Assembly: GCA_016197225.1 (NCBI GenBank)
Contig: JACPWC010000013.1
Location: 1 to 64,000 of the forward strand
Length of the DNA: 64,000 nt
Source: Chloroflexota bacterium
Lineage (GTDB): Bacteria; Chloroflexota; Anaerolineae; Anaerolineales; VGOW01
Direction of reading: 5' to 3'
Made by a program: the position numbers and the translations under genes. This document shows positions 17,726-26,306 of this stretch, one piece after another; positions within the stretch are counted from its first letter, which is position 1, and each line of letters opens with the position of its first letter. Under the pieces are notes generated by a model, which was not told the origin of the DNA, made no database searches, and saw only the letters and a program-made list of their open reading frames with translations.

Positions 17726-17753
17726 ATTATAGGCCAATGAAAGCAGGGCGCAA
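17726..17753 (-). promoter_or_regulatory. Promoter of the DUF2207-SPFH operon
   Basis: On the minus strand TTGCGC (17748-17753), a 16-base spacer and a consensus TATAAT (17726-17731) lie 27 bases before the start codon. Confidence 0.6.
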
Positions 17754-17758
17754 CTTTA

Positions 17759-17779
17759 CTCAAACACCAGGTGTTTGAG
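17759..17779. promoter_or_regulatory. 21-base palindromic operator candidate
   Basis: CTCAAACACC-A-GGTGTTTGAG is a perfect 10+10 palindrome around one central base. It lies between the two divergent promoters, just upstream of the -35 of one and in the -35 region of the other, where a dimeric regulator could control both genes. Confidence 0.6.
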
Positions 17780-17789
17780 CAACGGGCGT

Positions 17790-17795
17790 TATAAT
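17790..17795 (+). promoter_or_regulatory. -10 box for a probably leaderless NUDIX transcript
   Basis: A consensus TATAAT ends seven bases before the GTG start at 17803, so transcription should begin at or next to the start codon. No ribosome binding site is present, which agrees with a leaderless message. No good -35 box is visible; the palindrome occupies that region. Confidence 0.55.
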
Positions 17796-17802
17796 TCCCG
17801 CC

Positions 17803-18336
17803 GTGTCTGCTTCCGATCAAGGCGTTCACCCTGAACGCTATCAACTCATCCCGCGCGTGCTGTGCTTCATCATCCACGAGCGCGACGTGCTTTTGCTCAA
17901 AGGCGCGCCGGATAAGCGCATCTGGCCCAACAAATCCAACGGGGTGGGCGGCCACGTGGAGCGCGGCGAAGATTTTTACGCCGCCGCTAAACGCGAGATT
18001 GCCGAAGAGACCGGGCTGACCGCGCGCGATTTATGCTTTCGCGGGGCGATCAACATTGACGCCGGCGAAGCGACGGGAATCGGGATGTTCGTCTTCACCG
18101 CCGTCTCGGACTCGCGGGAGACCGTCTCTGGCGGGGAAGGGACTTTGGAGTGGGTTCCCTTCGATCAGATCGGCCAGCGCGACCTGGTGGAAGACCTGCC
18201 GACGCTCCTGCCCAAAGTGCTGGCGCTGAAGGACGGCGACCCGCCATTTTTTGGGCGTTACTGGTACGATGAGGCCGGGCGGCTGAGGATTGAGTTTAGC
18301 CAAGTTGATTCTTCGGACGCAGATGAACGCAGATGA
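17803..18336 (+). CDS. NUDIX hydrolase
   Basis: The 177-residue product contains a complete Nudix box, GGHVERGEDFYAAAKREIAEETGL near residues 48-71, matching GX5EX7REUXEEXGU. It should hydrolyse a nucleoside diphosphate linked to another moiety; the remaining sequence (RVLCFIIHERDVLLLKG) resembles MutT/8-oxo-dGTP diphosphatase-like members, but the substrate is unproven. The start is a GTG directly after a -10 box. The last seven codons (SDADERR) are written by a word-repeat element, so the C-terminus has probably been rewritten by the repeat. Confidence 0.9.
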   Translation: MSASDQGVHPERYQLIPRVLCFIIHERDVLLLKGAPDKRIWPNKSNGVGGHVERGEDFYAAAKREIAEETGLTARDLCFRGAINIDAGEATGIGMFVFTAVSDSRETVSGGEGTLEWVPFDQIGQRDLVEDLPTLLPKVLALKDGDPPFFGRYWYDEAGRLRIEFSQVDSSDADERR

Positions 18337-18355
18337 ACGCGGATTTTCGCGGATT
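18314..18355 (+). repeat. Ten-base word repeat at the end of the NUDIX gene
   Basis: Four ten-base words, CGCAGATGAA twice then CGCGGATTTT and CGCGGATTGT, run in tandem across the NUDIX stop codon. No inverted arm follows. Confidence 0.65.
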
Positions 18356-18451
18356 GTGTTTGTTTTTTATTTCACTTTGGAACTCCCCCACCCTGCTTCG
18401 CGTCTCACGTCCATCAATGTAACTACCCAATCTTCACCTCAGGAGGAGACT

Positions 18452-19693
18452 ATGAAACCCAAAATCCCGACTCTACAATCCAAAATGGCTCTGGCCGGGC
18501 TAGTCGCGCTCGTGGCAGTGCTGGCCGCACCGGCGGCCACACTCGCCTGTGGCGGCTTCTTCTGCACCACCAGCCCGATCAACCAACAAGTCGAGCGCAT
18601 CATCTTCACCCAGCGCGGGAGCGAGATCGCCGCTTACGTGCAAATCAACTACACCGGCGATGACGCCGACTTTGCCTGGGTGGTGCCCGTCCCGTCGGTG
18701 CCGGAAGTGGACGTGGCCGAGATGGATATGTTTCTGGAACTGGATACGATGACGGCCCCCATTTACATCGGCCCGCCCATTCCCGAATGTGCCCTTCAAG
18801 ACCTGGCACTGCCAGCCCTCTCCGTCGCCGAGGGCGCGGGCGGCGGCGTCACCGTGTTCTCCTCCGGCGAAGTCGGGCCGTTCGGCTTCGACGTGATCGG
18901 CTCGGAAGATTCAGAGGCCCTCATCAACTGGCTCAAGGACAACGGCTATCGCATCACGCCTGAAATGGAGCCGTTGGTTCACGTTTACGTGGAAGAGCAA
19001 ATGCTCTTTCTGGCCATGAAGCTCCGGCCCGGCGCGGGCGTGCAGGACATTCAGCCGGTGGTCATGAAATACAAATCCGACCGGCCCATGATCCCGCTCC
19101 GGCTCACCGCTGTGGCCGCCAACCCGAACATGGGCGTGCTGGTGTGGTTGCTGGGCAACACCCAGTACGAGTCCGACAACTACCGGAAGCTCGACATCCC
19201 CGACTCGGATATTCAGTTTTTCCCGTTCGGCGGAAGCAACTACTTTGGCTTGCGGACACAGGCGATTGACAACGTGAGCGGCCAGGGTTTCGTCACCGAG
19301 TTCGCCGGGCCGACGACGGGCCTGACCGCAGTGGACGAAGACTTGCGGGCGCTGTTGAGCGAATATCCTTACCTGACTCGCGTGTACACCGAAATCTCGC
19401 CCGAAGAGATGACGGTTGACCCGACGTTCCAGTACAACGAGAGCCTGCCGCCCCTCTCCAATGTTCACGACCTTTCCAACTCGCCGTCGCCTTACGAGTG
19501 CGCCCAGAACACGGTGGAAATCGCCGTGCCGACGGCGGTGCAACAGGCCGCGCCGGGCGTGGTGTCAGAAGTTGCGCCGCGTGGTGTGATCGTTGTTCCT
19601 AAAACGTTGATCTACTTCGGGGCCGCCGCGCTGGTGGGTGGCGCGCTTTTGCTGGCCGGGCTTTTCATTGGCCGGCGAGCGGGGAAGCGGTAA
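18452..19693 (+). CDS. DUF2330 domain protein, secreted and membrane-anchored
   Basis: The start at 18452 follows AGGAGGAG; the frame extends 54 codons upstream through repeat sequence. The product has 413 residues: an N-terminal signal peptide (ALAGLVALVAVLAAPAATLACGG), the DUF2330 domain with its conserved CGGFFC start and repeated hydrophobic beta stretches (FAWVVPVPSVPEVDVAE), and a C-terminal membrane anchor (TLIYFGAAALVGGALLLAGLFIG) followed by basic RRAGKR. It is therefore displayed outside with a C-terminal anchor. Cys pairs (CGGFFC, CAL, CAQN) may form disulfides. Function of the family is unknown. The insert LPALSVAEGAGGG near residue 125 is low-complexity-like. Confidence 0.85.
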   Translation: MKPKIPTLQSKMALAGLVALVAVLAAPAATLACGGFFCTTSPINQQVERIIFTQRGSEIAAYVQINYTGDDADFAWVVPVPSVPEVDVAEMDMFLELDTMTAPIYIGPPIPECALQDLALPALSVAEGAGGGVTVFSSGEVGPFGFDVIGSEDSEALINWLKDNGYRITPEMEPLVHVYVEEQMLFLAMKLRPGAGVQDIQPVVMKYKSDRPMIPLRLTAVAANPNMGVLVWLLGNTQYESDNYRKLDIPDSDIQFFPFGGSNYFGLRTQAIDNVSGQGFVTEFAGPTTGLTAVDEDLRALLSEYPYLTRVYTEISPEEMTVDPTFQYNESLPPLSNVHDLSNSPSPYECAQNTVEIAVPTAVQQAAPGVVSEVAPRGVIVVPKTLIYFGAAALVGGALLLAGLFIGRRAGKR

Positions 19694-19707
19694 ACCCCGC
19701 CATTTTC

Positions 19708-19737
19708 TTGACACATTCCACCCCCTTCCAGTACAAT
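19708..19737 (+). promoter_or_regulatory. Promoter of hppA
   Basis: A perfect TTGACA (19708-19713), an 18-base spacer and TACAAT (19732-19737). It is the best sigma-70-type promoter of the window and gives a leader of roughly 80 bases. Confidence 0.75.
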
Positions 19738-19746
19738 GTTCCCACT

Positions 19747-19769
19747 TTGCCCCTCTTTCCGAGGGGCAA
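19747..19769 (+). promoter_or_regulatory. Leader hairpin of hppA
   Basis: TTGCCCCTC and GAGGGGCAA pair perfectly around TTTCC directly after the transcription start, followed by TTTGTGT. It could be a 5' stabiliser or a weak attenuator. Confidence 0.55.
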
Positions 19770-19822
19770 TTTGTGTCTGCAATTCAACATTATTTCCGCT
19801 GAACGGAAGGAAAGCTCACTCT

Positions 19823-22081
19823 ATGTCGGATCTCAATTCATTTGAACAGATTGCCATTTACACTGTGCTGGGGGTGGCAATCCTGGGCCTGGGCTATGCC
19901 GTTTTCCTGCGCTCGCAAATTTTGCGCGAGGACAAAGGCACGGCCAAGATGCAGGAAGTCTGGGGCTGGATCAAGGAAGGGGCCAACGCTTACCTGGGTA
20001 AGCAACTACGCGCCATCCTGCCTCTCATCGGCGTGTTGACGGTGGCCCTATTCTTTTCGGTTTACATCGTCCCGCCCACCACTGAAGCCCTCGAACACTT
20101 CGCCGGGTCTACGCCGGATCAGGTGAAGCTCTACATCGGCCTGTGGCGGGCCTTCGCCTTCATCATGGGCGCCGGCTTCTCGCTCACCGTCGGCCAGATC
20201 GGCATGAGAATGGCCGTGGAAGCCAACGTGCGGGTGGCGGCTGAGGCGCGCAAGTCGTTCTCCGGCGCGCTTCGCATCGCCTACCGCGCCGGAACCATCA
20301 CCGGCATGTTGACGGACGGACTCGGCCTCTTCGGCGGCACCGTCATCTTCATCTTCCTTGGCAAGGCCGCGCCCGACGCCCTGCTCGGCTTCGGCTTTGG
20401 CGGCACGCTGTTGGCGCTCTTCATGCGCGTCGGCGGCGGCATCTACACCAAAGCCGCCGACGTGGGCGCTGACCTCGTCGGCAAAGTCGAATCGAATCTC
20501 GAAGAAGACGACCCGCGCAACGCCGCCGTCATTGCCGACCTCGTCGGCGACAACGTGGGCGACTGCGCCGGGATGGCCGCCGACATCTTCGAGTCGTATG
20601 AAGTGACCATTGTCTCCGCTTTGATCCTCGGCCTGGCCCTCACTGCCCTCACCGGGCGTAACGAGTGGATCGTCTATCCGCTCATCGTGCGCGGCATCGG
20701 CGTGCTCTCGTCCATCATCGGCACCTATCTGGTGAAGACGCCAGAGATGGAACAGGGCGGCGATGCGATGAAAGCCATCTTCAACGGCTTCCTGTCATCG
20801 GCGGCGATCTCGGTGGTGCTGTTTGGCATTGCCGGGTTCTTCTATCTGCAAGATGTTCCGGGTGGCTGGTGGCGGCCTGTGCTGGCCGTGGCCGTTGGCG
20901 TCGGGCTGGCGATCCTCATTGACCGCGTCACCGAGTGGTTCACCGGCACCCACGGCGCGCCGGTCAAAGACATTGTCAATTCGATGAACGGCGGCCCGGC
21001 CACTACCATCCTCTCCGGGCTGGTGCAGGGCTACGAAAGCGCGGTCTGGTCGGTCATCGTCATCGCCGCCACCATCTTCTCTTCCATTCTTATCTTCTCC
21101 GGCGTTGACCCGGCGAATCAAAACGCTTACATCTTATACGGCGTGGCTATGACCGGCATCGGCATGTTGACCCTCACCGGCAACAACGTGGCTATGGACT
21201 CCTTCGGCCCGATCTCCGACAACGCCAACGGCATCGGCGAAATGGCCGGGCTGGACGACAAGGCCCGCAAAATCATGAGCCAGCTCGACGCGGTAGGCAA
21301 CACGACGAAAGCGATCACCAAAGGCGTTGCCATCGGTTCAGCCGTCATCGCCGCCGTGTCGCTTTTCGGCTCGTTCATCACCGACGTTTCCAAAGTGGAC
21401 CCGACGGCGTTGGCCAACGGCATTCGCGTCTCGGTGCCGCAAGTTTTCATCGGCATGTTGCTGGGCGGGGCCTTGCCGTGGATGTTCTCGTCGCTGGCGA
21501 TCAACGCCGTCAATCGGGCCGCGCGATTGATTGTGAACGAAGTGCGCCGCCAGTTCAAAGCGGGCGTGCTGGAAGGCAAGATTCCGCCGGACTACAAGCA
21601 GGCGGTTGCCATTTCCACCAACGCCGCCCAGAACGAGTTGATCTCGCTGGCCCTGCTGGGCGTCATCCCGCCCATCCTGGTCGGCCTGTTCCTCAAGGTT
21701 GAGGCGCTCGGCGGCTTTTTGGCGGGCATCATCGTCTCCGGCCAACTGCTGGCGGTGTTCATGTCCAACGCCGGCGGCGCGTGGGACAACGCCAAGAAGG
21801 TCGTCGAAGACGAGCCGAAGAACCCGGCGCAGAACACGGGCAAGAACTCCGAGCGGCACAAGGCCGCCGTCGTCGGCGACACCGTAGGCGACCCGCTCAA
21901 AGACACCGCCGGTCCGGCGTTGAATCCGATGATCAAAGTCGTCAACCTGGTCTCGGTCATCATCGCCCCCATCGTCGTCACCTTCACCACCATCAACGTG
22001 TGGACGGTCGTCGTCGGCGTGGTTCTGATGGCCGCGTTGACGTGGGCGGTCATGAATTCGAAACGCGAATCCGTCGTGTAA
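19823..22081 (+). CDS. hppA: Membrane-bound proton-translocating pyrophosphatase
   Basis: The product has 752 residues and about sixteen membrane segments. Substrate-site motifs are all present: DVGADLVGKVESNLEEDDPRN, DNVGDCAGMAADIFESYE and, near the C-terminus, GDTVGDPLKDTAGPALNPMIK. The sequence GNTTKA has Lys where K+-dependent enzymes have Ala, which is the known marker of the K+-independent, H+-pumping class. It hydrolyses pyrophosphate and pumps protons across the membrane. Start chosen at 19823; GGAAGGAAAG lies upstream. It is monocistronic, with its own promoter and strong terminator. Confidence 0.96.
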   Translation: MSDLNSFEQIAIYTVLGVAILGLGYAVFLRSQILREDKGTAKMQEVWGWIKEGANAYLGKQLRAILPLIGVLTVALFFSVYIVPPTTEALEHFAGSTPDQVKLYIGLWRAFAFIMGAGFSLTVGQIGMRMAVEANVRVAAEARKSFSGALRIAYRAGTITGMLTDGLGLFGGTVIFIFLGKAAPDALLGFGFGGTLLALFMRVGGGIYTKAADVGADLVGKVESNLEEDDPRNAAVIADLVGDNVGDCAGMAADIFESYEVTIVSALILGLALTALTGRNEWIVYPLIVRGIGVLSSIIGTYLVKTPEMEQGGDAMKAIFNGFLSSAAISVVLFGIAGFFYLQDVPGGWWRPVLAVAVGVGLAILIDRVTEWFTGTHGAPVKDIVNSMNGGPATTILSGLVQGYESAVWSVIVIAATIFSSILIFSGVDPANQNAYILYGVAMTGIGMLTLTGNNVAMDSFGPISDNANGIGEMAGLDDKARKIMSQLDAVGNTTKAITKGVAIGSAVIAAVSLFGSFITDVSKVDPTALANGIRVSVPQVFIGMLLGGALPWMFSSLAINAVNRAARLIVNEVRRQFKAGVLEGKIPPDYKQAVAISTNAAQNELISLALLGVIPPILVGLFLKVEALGGFLAGIIVSGQLLAVFMSNAGGAWDNAKKVVEDEPKNPAQNTGKNSERHKAAVVGDTVGDPLKDTAGPALNPMIKVVNLVSVIIAPIVVTFTTINVWTVVVGVVLMAALTWAVMNSKRESVV

Positions 22082-22110
22082 GCATCACAGCCCCAAGCTT
22101 GTTTTCTCAG

Positions 22111-22151
22111 GCGGGGTCTGCGTCAAGAGACGCAGGCCCCGCTTTTGTTTT
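22111..22151 (+). terminator. Intrinsic terminator of hppA
   Basis: A 14-base-pair stem (GCGGGGTCTGCGTC with GACGCAGGCCCCGC, one wobble pair), loop AAGA, followed by TTTTGTTTT. Confidence 0.9.
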
Positions 22152-22221
22152 CGCCGAAAGGAAAGTTGCGGGAATTGCTGAAGTGGAATACTATCACCGT
22201 GCGGCTTGGGCAGAAAAGATT

Positions 22222-22286
22222 CAACGCCAGGGCGCAAAGTCGCCAGGGAGTAAGCCGGTTTTCTTTGCGGCTTTGCGGCTTTGCGT
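22222..22286 (+). repeat. Word-repeat hairpin (GCAAAG / CTTTGCGG)
   Basis: Words GGCGCAAAG and AGTCGCCAGGG on the left and three tandem copies of CTTTGCGG on the right can pair. The element lies in the 720-base gap between hppA and the large surface protein, which has no gene. Confidence 0.65.
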
Positions 22287-22397
22287 TAAATATTTGATGC
22301 AGTCTTAGAGAGAGCAACGATCAAGACTAATAAAGGCACTCGCAAAATAAATCTCGCGAGAACAGTTAGCTGCGGCAACACGGCTGAAGACGCGATA

Positions 22398-22475
22398 ACC
22401 GGGCAAACTTCAAGTTCAAATAGAAGACCCGGCTCCAAACGCCTGCTGGCGGCGGCCAGCAGGCGTTTTTTATTT
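22398..22475 (+). repeat. Two-hairpin terminator element, copy 1
   Basis: The first stem is CCGGG-CTTC paired with GAAG-CCCGG; the second, after GCTCCAAA, is CGCCTGCTGGC/GCCAGCAGGCG followed by TTTTTTATTT, a clear intrinsic terminator. The first 50 bases are almost identical to those at 26126. It may be the end of an RNA starting upstream near 22320, where I see no gene. Confidence 0.75.
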
Positions 22476-22521
22476 CCCCATTACGAGCTTTTCATAGTGT
22501 ATTGCTACTACTTAGGTAACA

Positions 22522-22551
22522 TTTACTCTTCATGCAAAATTGGAGTATTGT
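22522..22551 (+). promoter_or_regulatory. Possible promoter of the surface-protein leader
   Basis: TTTACT (22522-22527), an 18-base spacer and TATTGT (22546-22551). Both boxes deviate from consensus; support comes from the parallel arrangement at 26277. Confidence 0.35.
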
Positions 22552-22730
22552 GACCCTGTAATGGTGAATTCTAGGCGGAGTATGTGACTGCCTGACTATT
22601 CCCATCCTCTCCCTAATGTTCAGTTTGGCTCTTTGGGAGCAACAACATGTTCAGCAAGACAGGGATACTGTTGTAAAAGAAGCCGTCTCACTAGCGCAGG
22701 TATGCGCCAGGGGACGGTTTTTGTTTGTTA
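22552..22730 (+). promoter_or_regulatory. Structured leader 1 with terminator, upstream of the surface protein
   Basis: The leader carries an 18-base motif TTTGGGAGCAACAACATG at 22632-22649 that recurs with two changes at 26381. It ends in an intrinsic terminator (GCCGTCTC...GGGGACGG with an inner GCGCA/TGCGC stem, then TTTTTG, 22682-22722). The coding start lies 80 bases further. This is the layout of an attenuator or riboswitch; I recognise no known class. Confidence 0.5.
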
Positions 22731-22801
22731 TTGCCAGCCTATAGCGGGTCACATCGCCCCTCCAAATGACTGGCTTTTCGTTCAAGTCAAGGAGGATGTC
22801 C

Positions 22802-25800
22802 ATGTTTGCCTACAAATTACACCCCCAAAATTTAGCCAATGCCCGACGAGGGATCGTCCTCATTGTCGTGGCAACATTGGCGTTCGCCAGCGTAGGCCGC
22901 GCTCTGGCCGACCCGGTACCGAGTCAATCCAACATCCCTGTCTTTTGTTTCCGCATCACCGACATTCAGCGGGTGGCGGGTGACCCTGGCAACGATAAAT
23001 TCCGTTTCGAGTTCGAGGTCTTGAACTGGTCGAACGGCGAGGCCTTCGGCGTCTACATTGCGCTGGACGAGGGTACAAGCGCCGTGAGCGGCAGCGCCCC
23101 GTTTTTTGCGGGCGCGGATATTGATGCAGACGGGCGGCCTCTCGTATTGCTGGATGTCAATGGAGATGGAACGATTAATGACGCTGATCTGGAAGACGCC
23201 AATGGAAACGGCCTGCTCGATCCGGGCGAGGACATCAACGGCAATGGCCGGCTCGACAACGACCCCATTCCGGGAAACGTGAACCCGCCGAACGATTGGA
23301 CGGTGGCTTCCAGCACCGCCACTGCGATCTCATGGAGCGCGGGAACTACCGTGCCAGGGATTGACCTGATTGGTTTTGCTTCGGGTATACCTCTCCAGCC
23401 CGGCGACCCGGAAATCTCTTTCATGGACTTCACCAATCTGAGCGACCCGAACTCGGTTGTCATCGAGACGATTGACAATGGTCCTAACGTCATGGATGGC
23501 TTCGTCATTACAGTGGATGATTTCGACCCGGGCGAGATCCTCTCCTTCAACTGGTTCCTGACCGACATCAACGGGATCCCCATCGGCGACCCCAGTGGCG
23601 AGGGTGGAGGCAATCCCTACGGCTTTGGCGTGGTGAATCTCACTTCGCTTTCCGGAAGTACATTCCCCGGCCCGGTGTTTAGCGGCAACACCGGTTTCAG
23701 CCAATCCCCAAAGCTGTTCTTCGATAGCGTCTACCACATTCCGAATCCGGCGAACTTTGCGGCGGAGTTCGGCGCGGCTTTGACGGCGACATTCCAGAAC
23801 CCGGCGGATAACCTGTTCAATATTCCTATAACCACGCAGTTGCTCAATCCGCTCATCATTGATTTCGACCGGGACGCGACGGGGAACCCAATCCCCGACC
23901 GCACCCTGATTGGCGAACAGTACGCAGCCTGGGGGGTCCACATCACGCCGGTCTACTTCACCGGTTCAAGGCTCACTTGTTATCCAGGATATACTTCCGG
24001 CACGTCTCCAAACTATCTCGTAACCTTTACAGCGGCAGAAGCAGATCCCGTGAACTGCCGAGCACCCACACTCGGTCGGAACGAAGTGCTAACCGTTAGT
24101 TTAGATTTTCCTGCCAGTTCGGCGAGCATCGAAGGGTACACGCGCATTGATGACGTGGACGGCGATCGTCTCAGAATGCAGGCCTTCGACGCCGCCGGGA
24201 ATCTTGTAGACGAAAATCAGGTGCTCTGTTCCAACACACCAAATCCCAACCCTCCACCTCAATTCACCGAGGGGATATGTAAGCCTACAGTCAGCGGCAG
24301 CGGCATCCGTACCCTGAAGGTGTTCCCGAGGGCGGATTTGATAGATGCGCTTGACAATCTCGTTATCGCCATAGAGGTCATTCAGAAGCCAAAACTGATC
24401 GTCGTCAAGCACGTGATCAACGACAATGGCGGCACGGCAGTGGCGAGCGACTTCACGATGAGTGTGACCGGTACGAACGTTAGCCCGGCCTCGTTCCCCG
24501 GCGCGGAGGCTTCCGGAACAACCATCATGCTTGACGCTGGCGACTACAGTGTCGGCGAAACTGGCCCAAGCGGTTATGCCATGTCACTCTCGGCGGACTG
24601 CACTGGCACGATTGCCGTCGGCGAGACCAAAACCTGCACTGTCACTAATGACGACATCCAACCGACGCTGATCGTCGTCAAGCATGTAATCAACGACAAC
24701 GGCGGCACGGCAGTAGCCGCTGACTTTACGATGAATGTGACCGGCGTCAATGTCAACCCATCATCGTTCCCCGGCAGTGAGTTGCCAGGCACAACCCTCC
24801 TGCTCGACGCTGGAAGTTATAGTGTCAGCGAAAGTGGGCCGAACGGCTACACCGCCAGCTTCTCGGCGGACTGCACTGGCACGATCGCCGTCGGCGAGAC
24901 CAAGACCTGCACTGTCACTAATGACGACACCGCCAGCTTCTCGGCGGACTGCACTGGCACGATCGCCGTCGGCGAGACCAAGACCTGCACTGTCACTAAT
25001 GACGACATCCAACCGACGCTGATCGTCGTCAAGCATGTAATCAACGACAACGGCGGCACGGCAGTAGCCGCTGACTTCACGATGAGCGTGACTGGCACGA
25101 ACGTCAACCCGCCTTCGTTCCCTGGCGCAGAATCACCCGGCACGATGGTGGCTTTGGATGTCGGTAATTACAATGTGACAGAGAGCGGGCCGAGTGGCTA
25201 CACCGCATCGTTCTCGGTGGATTGCACTGGCACGATCGCCATTGGTGAGACCAAGACCTGCACTGTCACTAACGACGACATCGAGTCGCCCCCTGATTTA
25301 GTGATAGAAAAGAGCGACGGCCACGACACTGCCCGGGCGGGTGAAACCCTGACTTACACTCTCGCCATTAGCAACGTCGGCGCTCAGGCGGCTACCGGCG
25401 TTATTGTCGCCGACACCTTGCCAACGCTGACAAGGTTCGTCGCCGCCAGCGATGGCGGAACCGCCTCGGGGCGCCTTGTCACCTGGCCCGTCTTCGACCT
25501 GGCCGCCGGGGCCAGCGTCACTCGCACCGTCACCGTTAAGGTAACTGATATGCTCCCTGGTGGAAGCTCGACAGCCCGCATCCGCGATACGAGAACCTGG
25601 GAAGACCCTCGAGGCAGTGGCCTCCGCATTACCTTCTCCACGCCGGAACATTACTCTGGTTGCCGGCCACCGGCGACGATCACCAACGCCGCTACCGTCG
25701 CCGACGATGGCGCTCACGGCCCCGACCCGACGCCGGAGAACAATACGGCCAGCGACACTGACCGGGTGATCGCTTCCGATGTGATCTGGACGACGGGCAT

Positions 25801-26107
25801 CCCCAACAACTGGAGTCTGGTAGGCTGGGTGAGAGTCGAATACGTCACTGACACAGGCCGCATCCTGATTAAGCAATACCGGGTGAGACAAACTGGCAAT
25901 CTAAGATTGACGGTCACTTATCCACCGGTCAGTGAGTGGCCGGTGATGAGAAACGGGATCGCCGAGATCCACGTTGACCTGTCCATTGGAGTCTTCGATA
26001 ACAATGGGAGGCCGGTGAGATGGGTGGGCGGTGACCAACGTCGGGCGCCGGGCACCCTGGGGCCGGGTCAGGATTGGGATGTGTGGTGCCGCGTAGCAAA
26101 TCGGTAA
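22802..26107 (+). CDS. Large secreted repeat protein with Ca-binding-like and DUF11 domains
   Basis: The start at 22802 follows AAGGAGG at ideal spacing; product about 1101 residues. The order is a signal peptide (IVLIVVATLAFASVGRALA), a domain with Asp-rich dockerin/EF-like loops (DVNGDGTINDADLEDANGNG, DINGNGRLDND) near residue 130, and a beta-rich region to about 530. About three copies follow of an 86-residue repeat starting LIVVKHVINDNGGTAV and ending CTGTIAVGETKTCTVTNDD. Next are a DUF11-type repeat (LVIEKSDGHDTARAGETLTYTLAISN) and a C-terminal domain without LPXTG or membrane anchor. It is probably an adhesin or cell-surface structural protein. One repeat end is duplicated (see 24851). 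The stop lies in a run of 12 A. Confidence 0.82.
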   Translation: MFAYKLHPQNLANARRGIVLIVVATLAFASVGRALADPVPSQSNIPVFCFRITDIQRVAGDPGNDKFRFEFEVLNWSNGEAFGVYIALDEGTSAVSGSAPFFAGADIDADGRPLVLLDVNGDGTINDADLEDANGNGLLDPGEDINGNGRLDNDPIPGNVNPPNDWTVASSTATAISWSAGTTVPGIDLIGFASGIPLQPGDPEISFMDFTNLSDPNSVVIETIDNGPNVMDGFVITVDDFDPGEILSFNWFLTDINGIPIGDPSGEGGGNPYGFGVVNLTSLSGSTFPGPVFSGNTGFSQSPKLFFDSVYHIPNPANFAAEFGAALTATFQNPADNLFNIPITTQLLNPLIIDFDRDATGNPIPDRTLIGEQYAAWGVHITPVYFTGSRLTCYPGYTSGTSPNYLVTFTAAEADPVNCRAPTLGRNEVLTVSLDFPASSASIEGYTRIDDVDGDRLRMQAFDAAGNLVDENQVLCSNTPNPNPPPQFTEGICKPTVSGSGIRTLKVFPRADLIDALDNLVIAIEVIQKPKLIVVKHVINDNGGTAVASDFTMSVTGTNVSPASFPGAEASGTTIMLDAGDYSVGETGPSGYAMSLSADCTGTIAVGETKTCTVTNDDIQPTLIVVKHVINDNGGTAVAADFTMNVTGVNVNPSSFPGSELPGTTLLLDAGSYSVSESGPNGYTASFSADCTGTIAVGETKTCTVTNDDTASFSADCTGTIAVGETKTCTVTNDDIQPTLIVVKHVINDNGGTAVAADFTMSVTGTNVNPPSFPGAESPGTMVALDVGNYNVTESGPSGYTASFSVDCTGTIAIGETKTCTVTNDDIESPPDLVIEKSDGHDTARAGETLTYTLAISNVGAQAATGVIVADTLPTLTRFVAASDGGTASGRLVTWPVFDLAAGASVTRTVTVKVTDMLPGGSSTARIRDTRTWEDPRGSGLRITFSTPEHYSGCRPPATITNAATVADDGAHGPDPTPENNTASDTDRVIASDVIWTTGIPNNWSLVGWVRVEYVTDTGRILIKQYRVRQTGNLRLTVTYPPVSEWPVMRNGIAEIHVDLSIGVFDNNGRPVRWVGGDQRRAPGTLGPGQDWDVWCRVANR
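24851..25006 (+). repeat. Perfect 78-bp tandem duplication inside the surface-protein gene
   Basis: Bases 24851-24928 and 24929-25006 are identical and encode TASFSADCTGTIAVGETK plus CTVTNDD twice. The absence of differences shows a very recent duplication, in frame, of the last third of one repeat. Confidence 0.9.
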
Positions 26108-26125
26108 AAAAAAAAAATTAATGCT

Positions 26126-26207
26126 ACCGGGCAAACTTCAAGTTCAATTAGAAGACCCGGCTCCAAACGCCTGTTGGCAACCGCCAGCAGGCGTTTGTTA
26201 TTTTTTT
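26126..26207 (+). repeat. Two-hairpin terminator element, copy 2
   Basis: Nearly identical to 22398 in its first 50 bases; the terminator stem here is CGCCTGTTGGC/GCCAGCAGGCG followed by TTTGTTATTTTTTT. It lies 18 bases after the surface-protein stop and should terminate that transcript. Confidence 0.8.
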
Positions 26208-26276
26208 CTGCCGCTTTATCGCAGGCTCTTCGTCGTGATATTTGTTTTATGCCCTGCCACTGATTCTGAAAAATGC

Positions 26277-26306
26277 TTGCGCCTCACGGCCAAAGAGGAG
26301 TAATAT
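26277..26306 (+). promoter_or_regulatory. Possible promoter of leader 2
   Basis: TTGCGC (26277-26282), an 18-base spacer and TAATAT (26301-26306). Confidence 0.45.

Noticed and set aside
21781-22308. Arg-rich plus frame over the end of hppA.
   Set aside because: Out-of-frame shadow of hppA that runs through its terminator.
22398-22475. A c-di-GMP (GEMM) riboswitch, because of GGGCAAAC.
   Set aside because: The conserved GACGCAAAGCC block and the tetraloop receptor are missing, and the element ends in a terminator also found after a gene.
24761-25143. Minus-strand frames inside the surface-protein repeats.
   Set aside because: They mirror the repeat structure of the real gene and carry no start signals.
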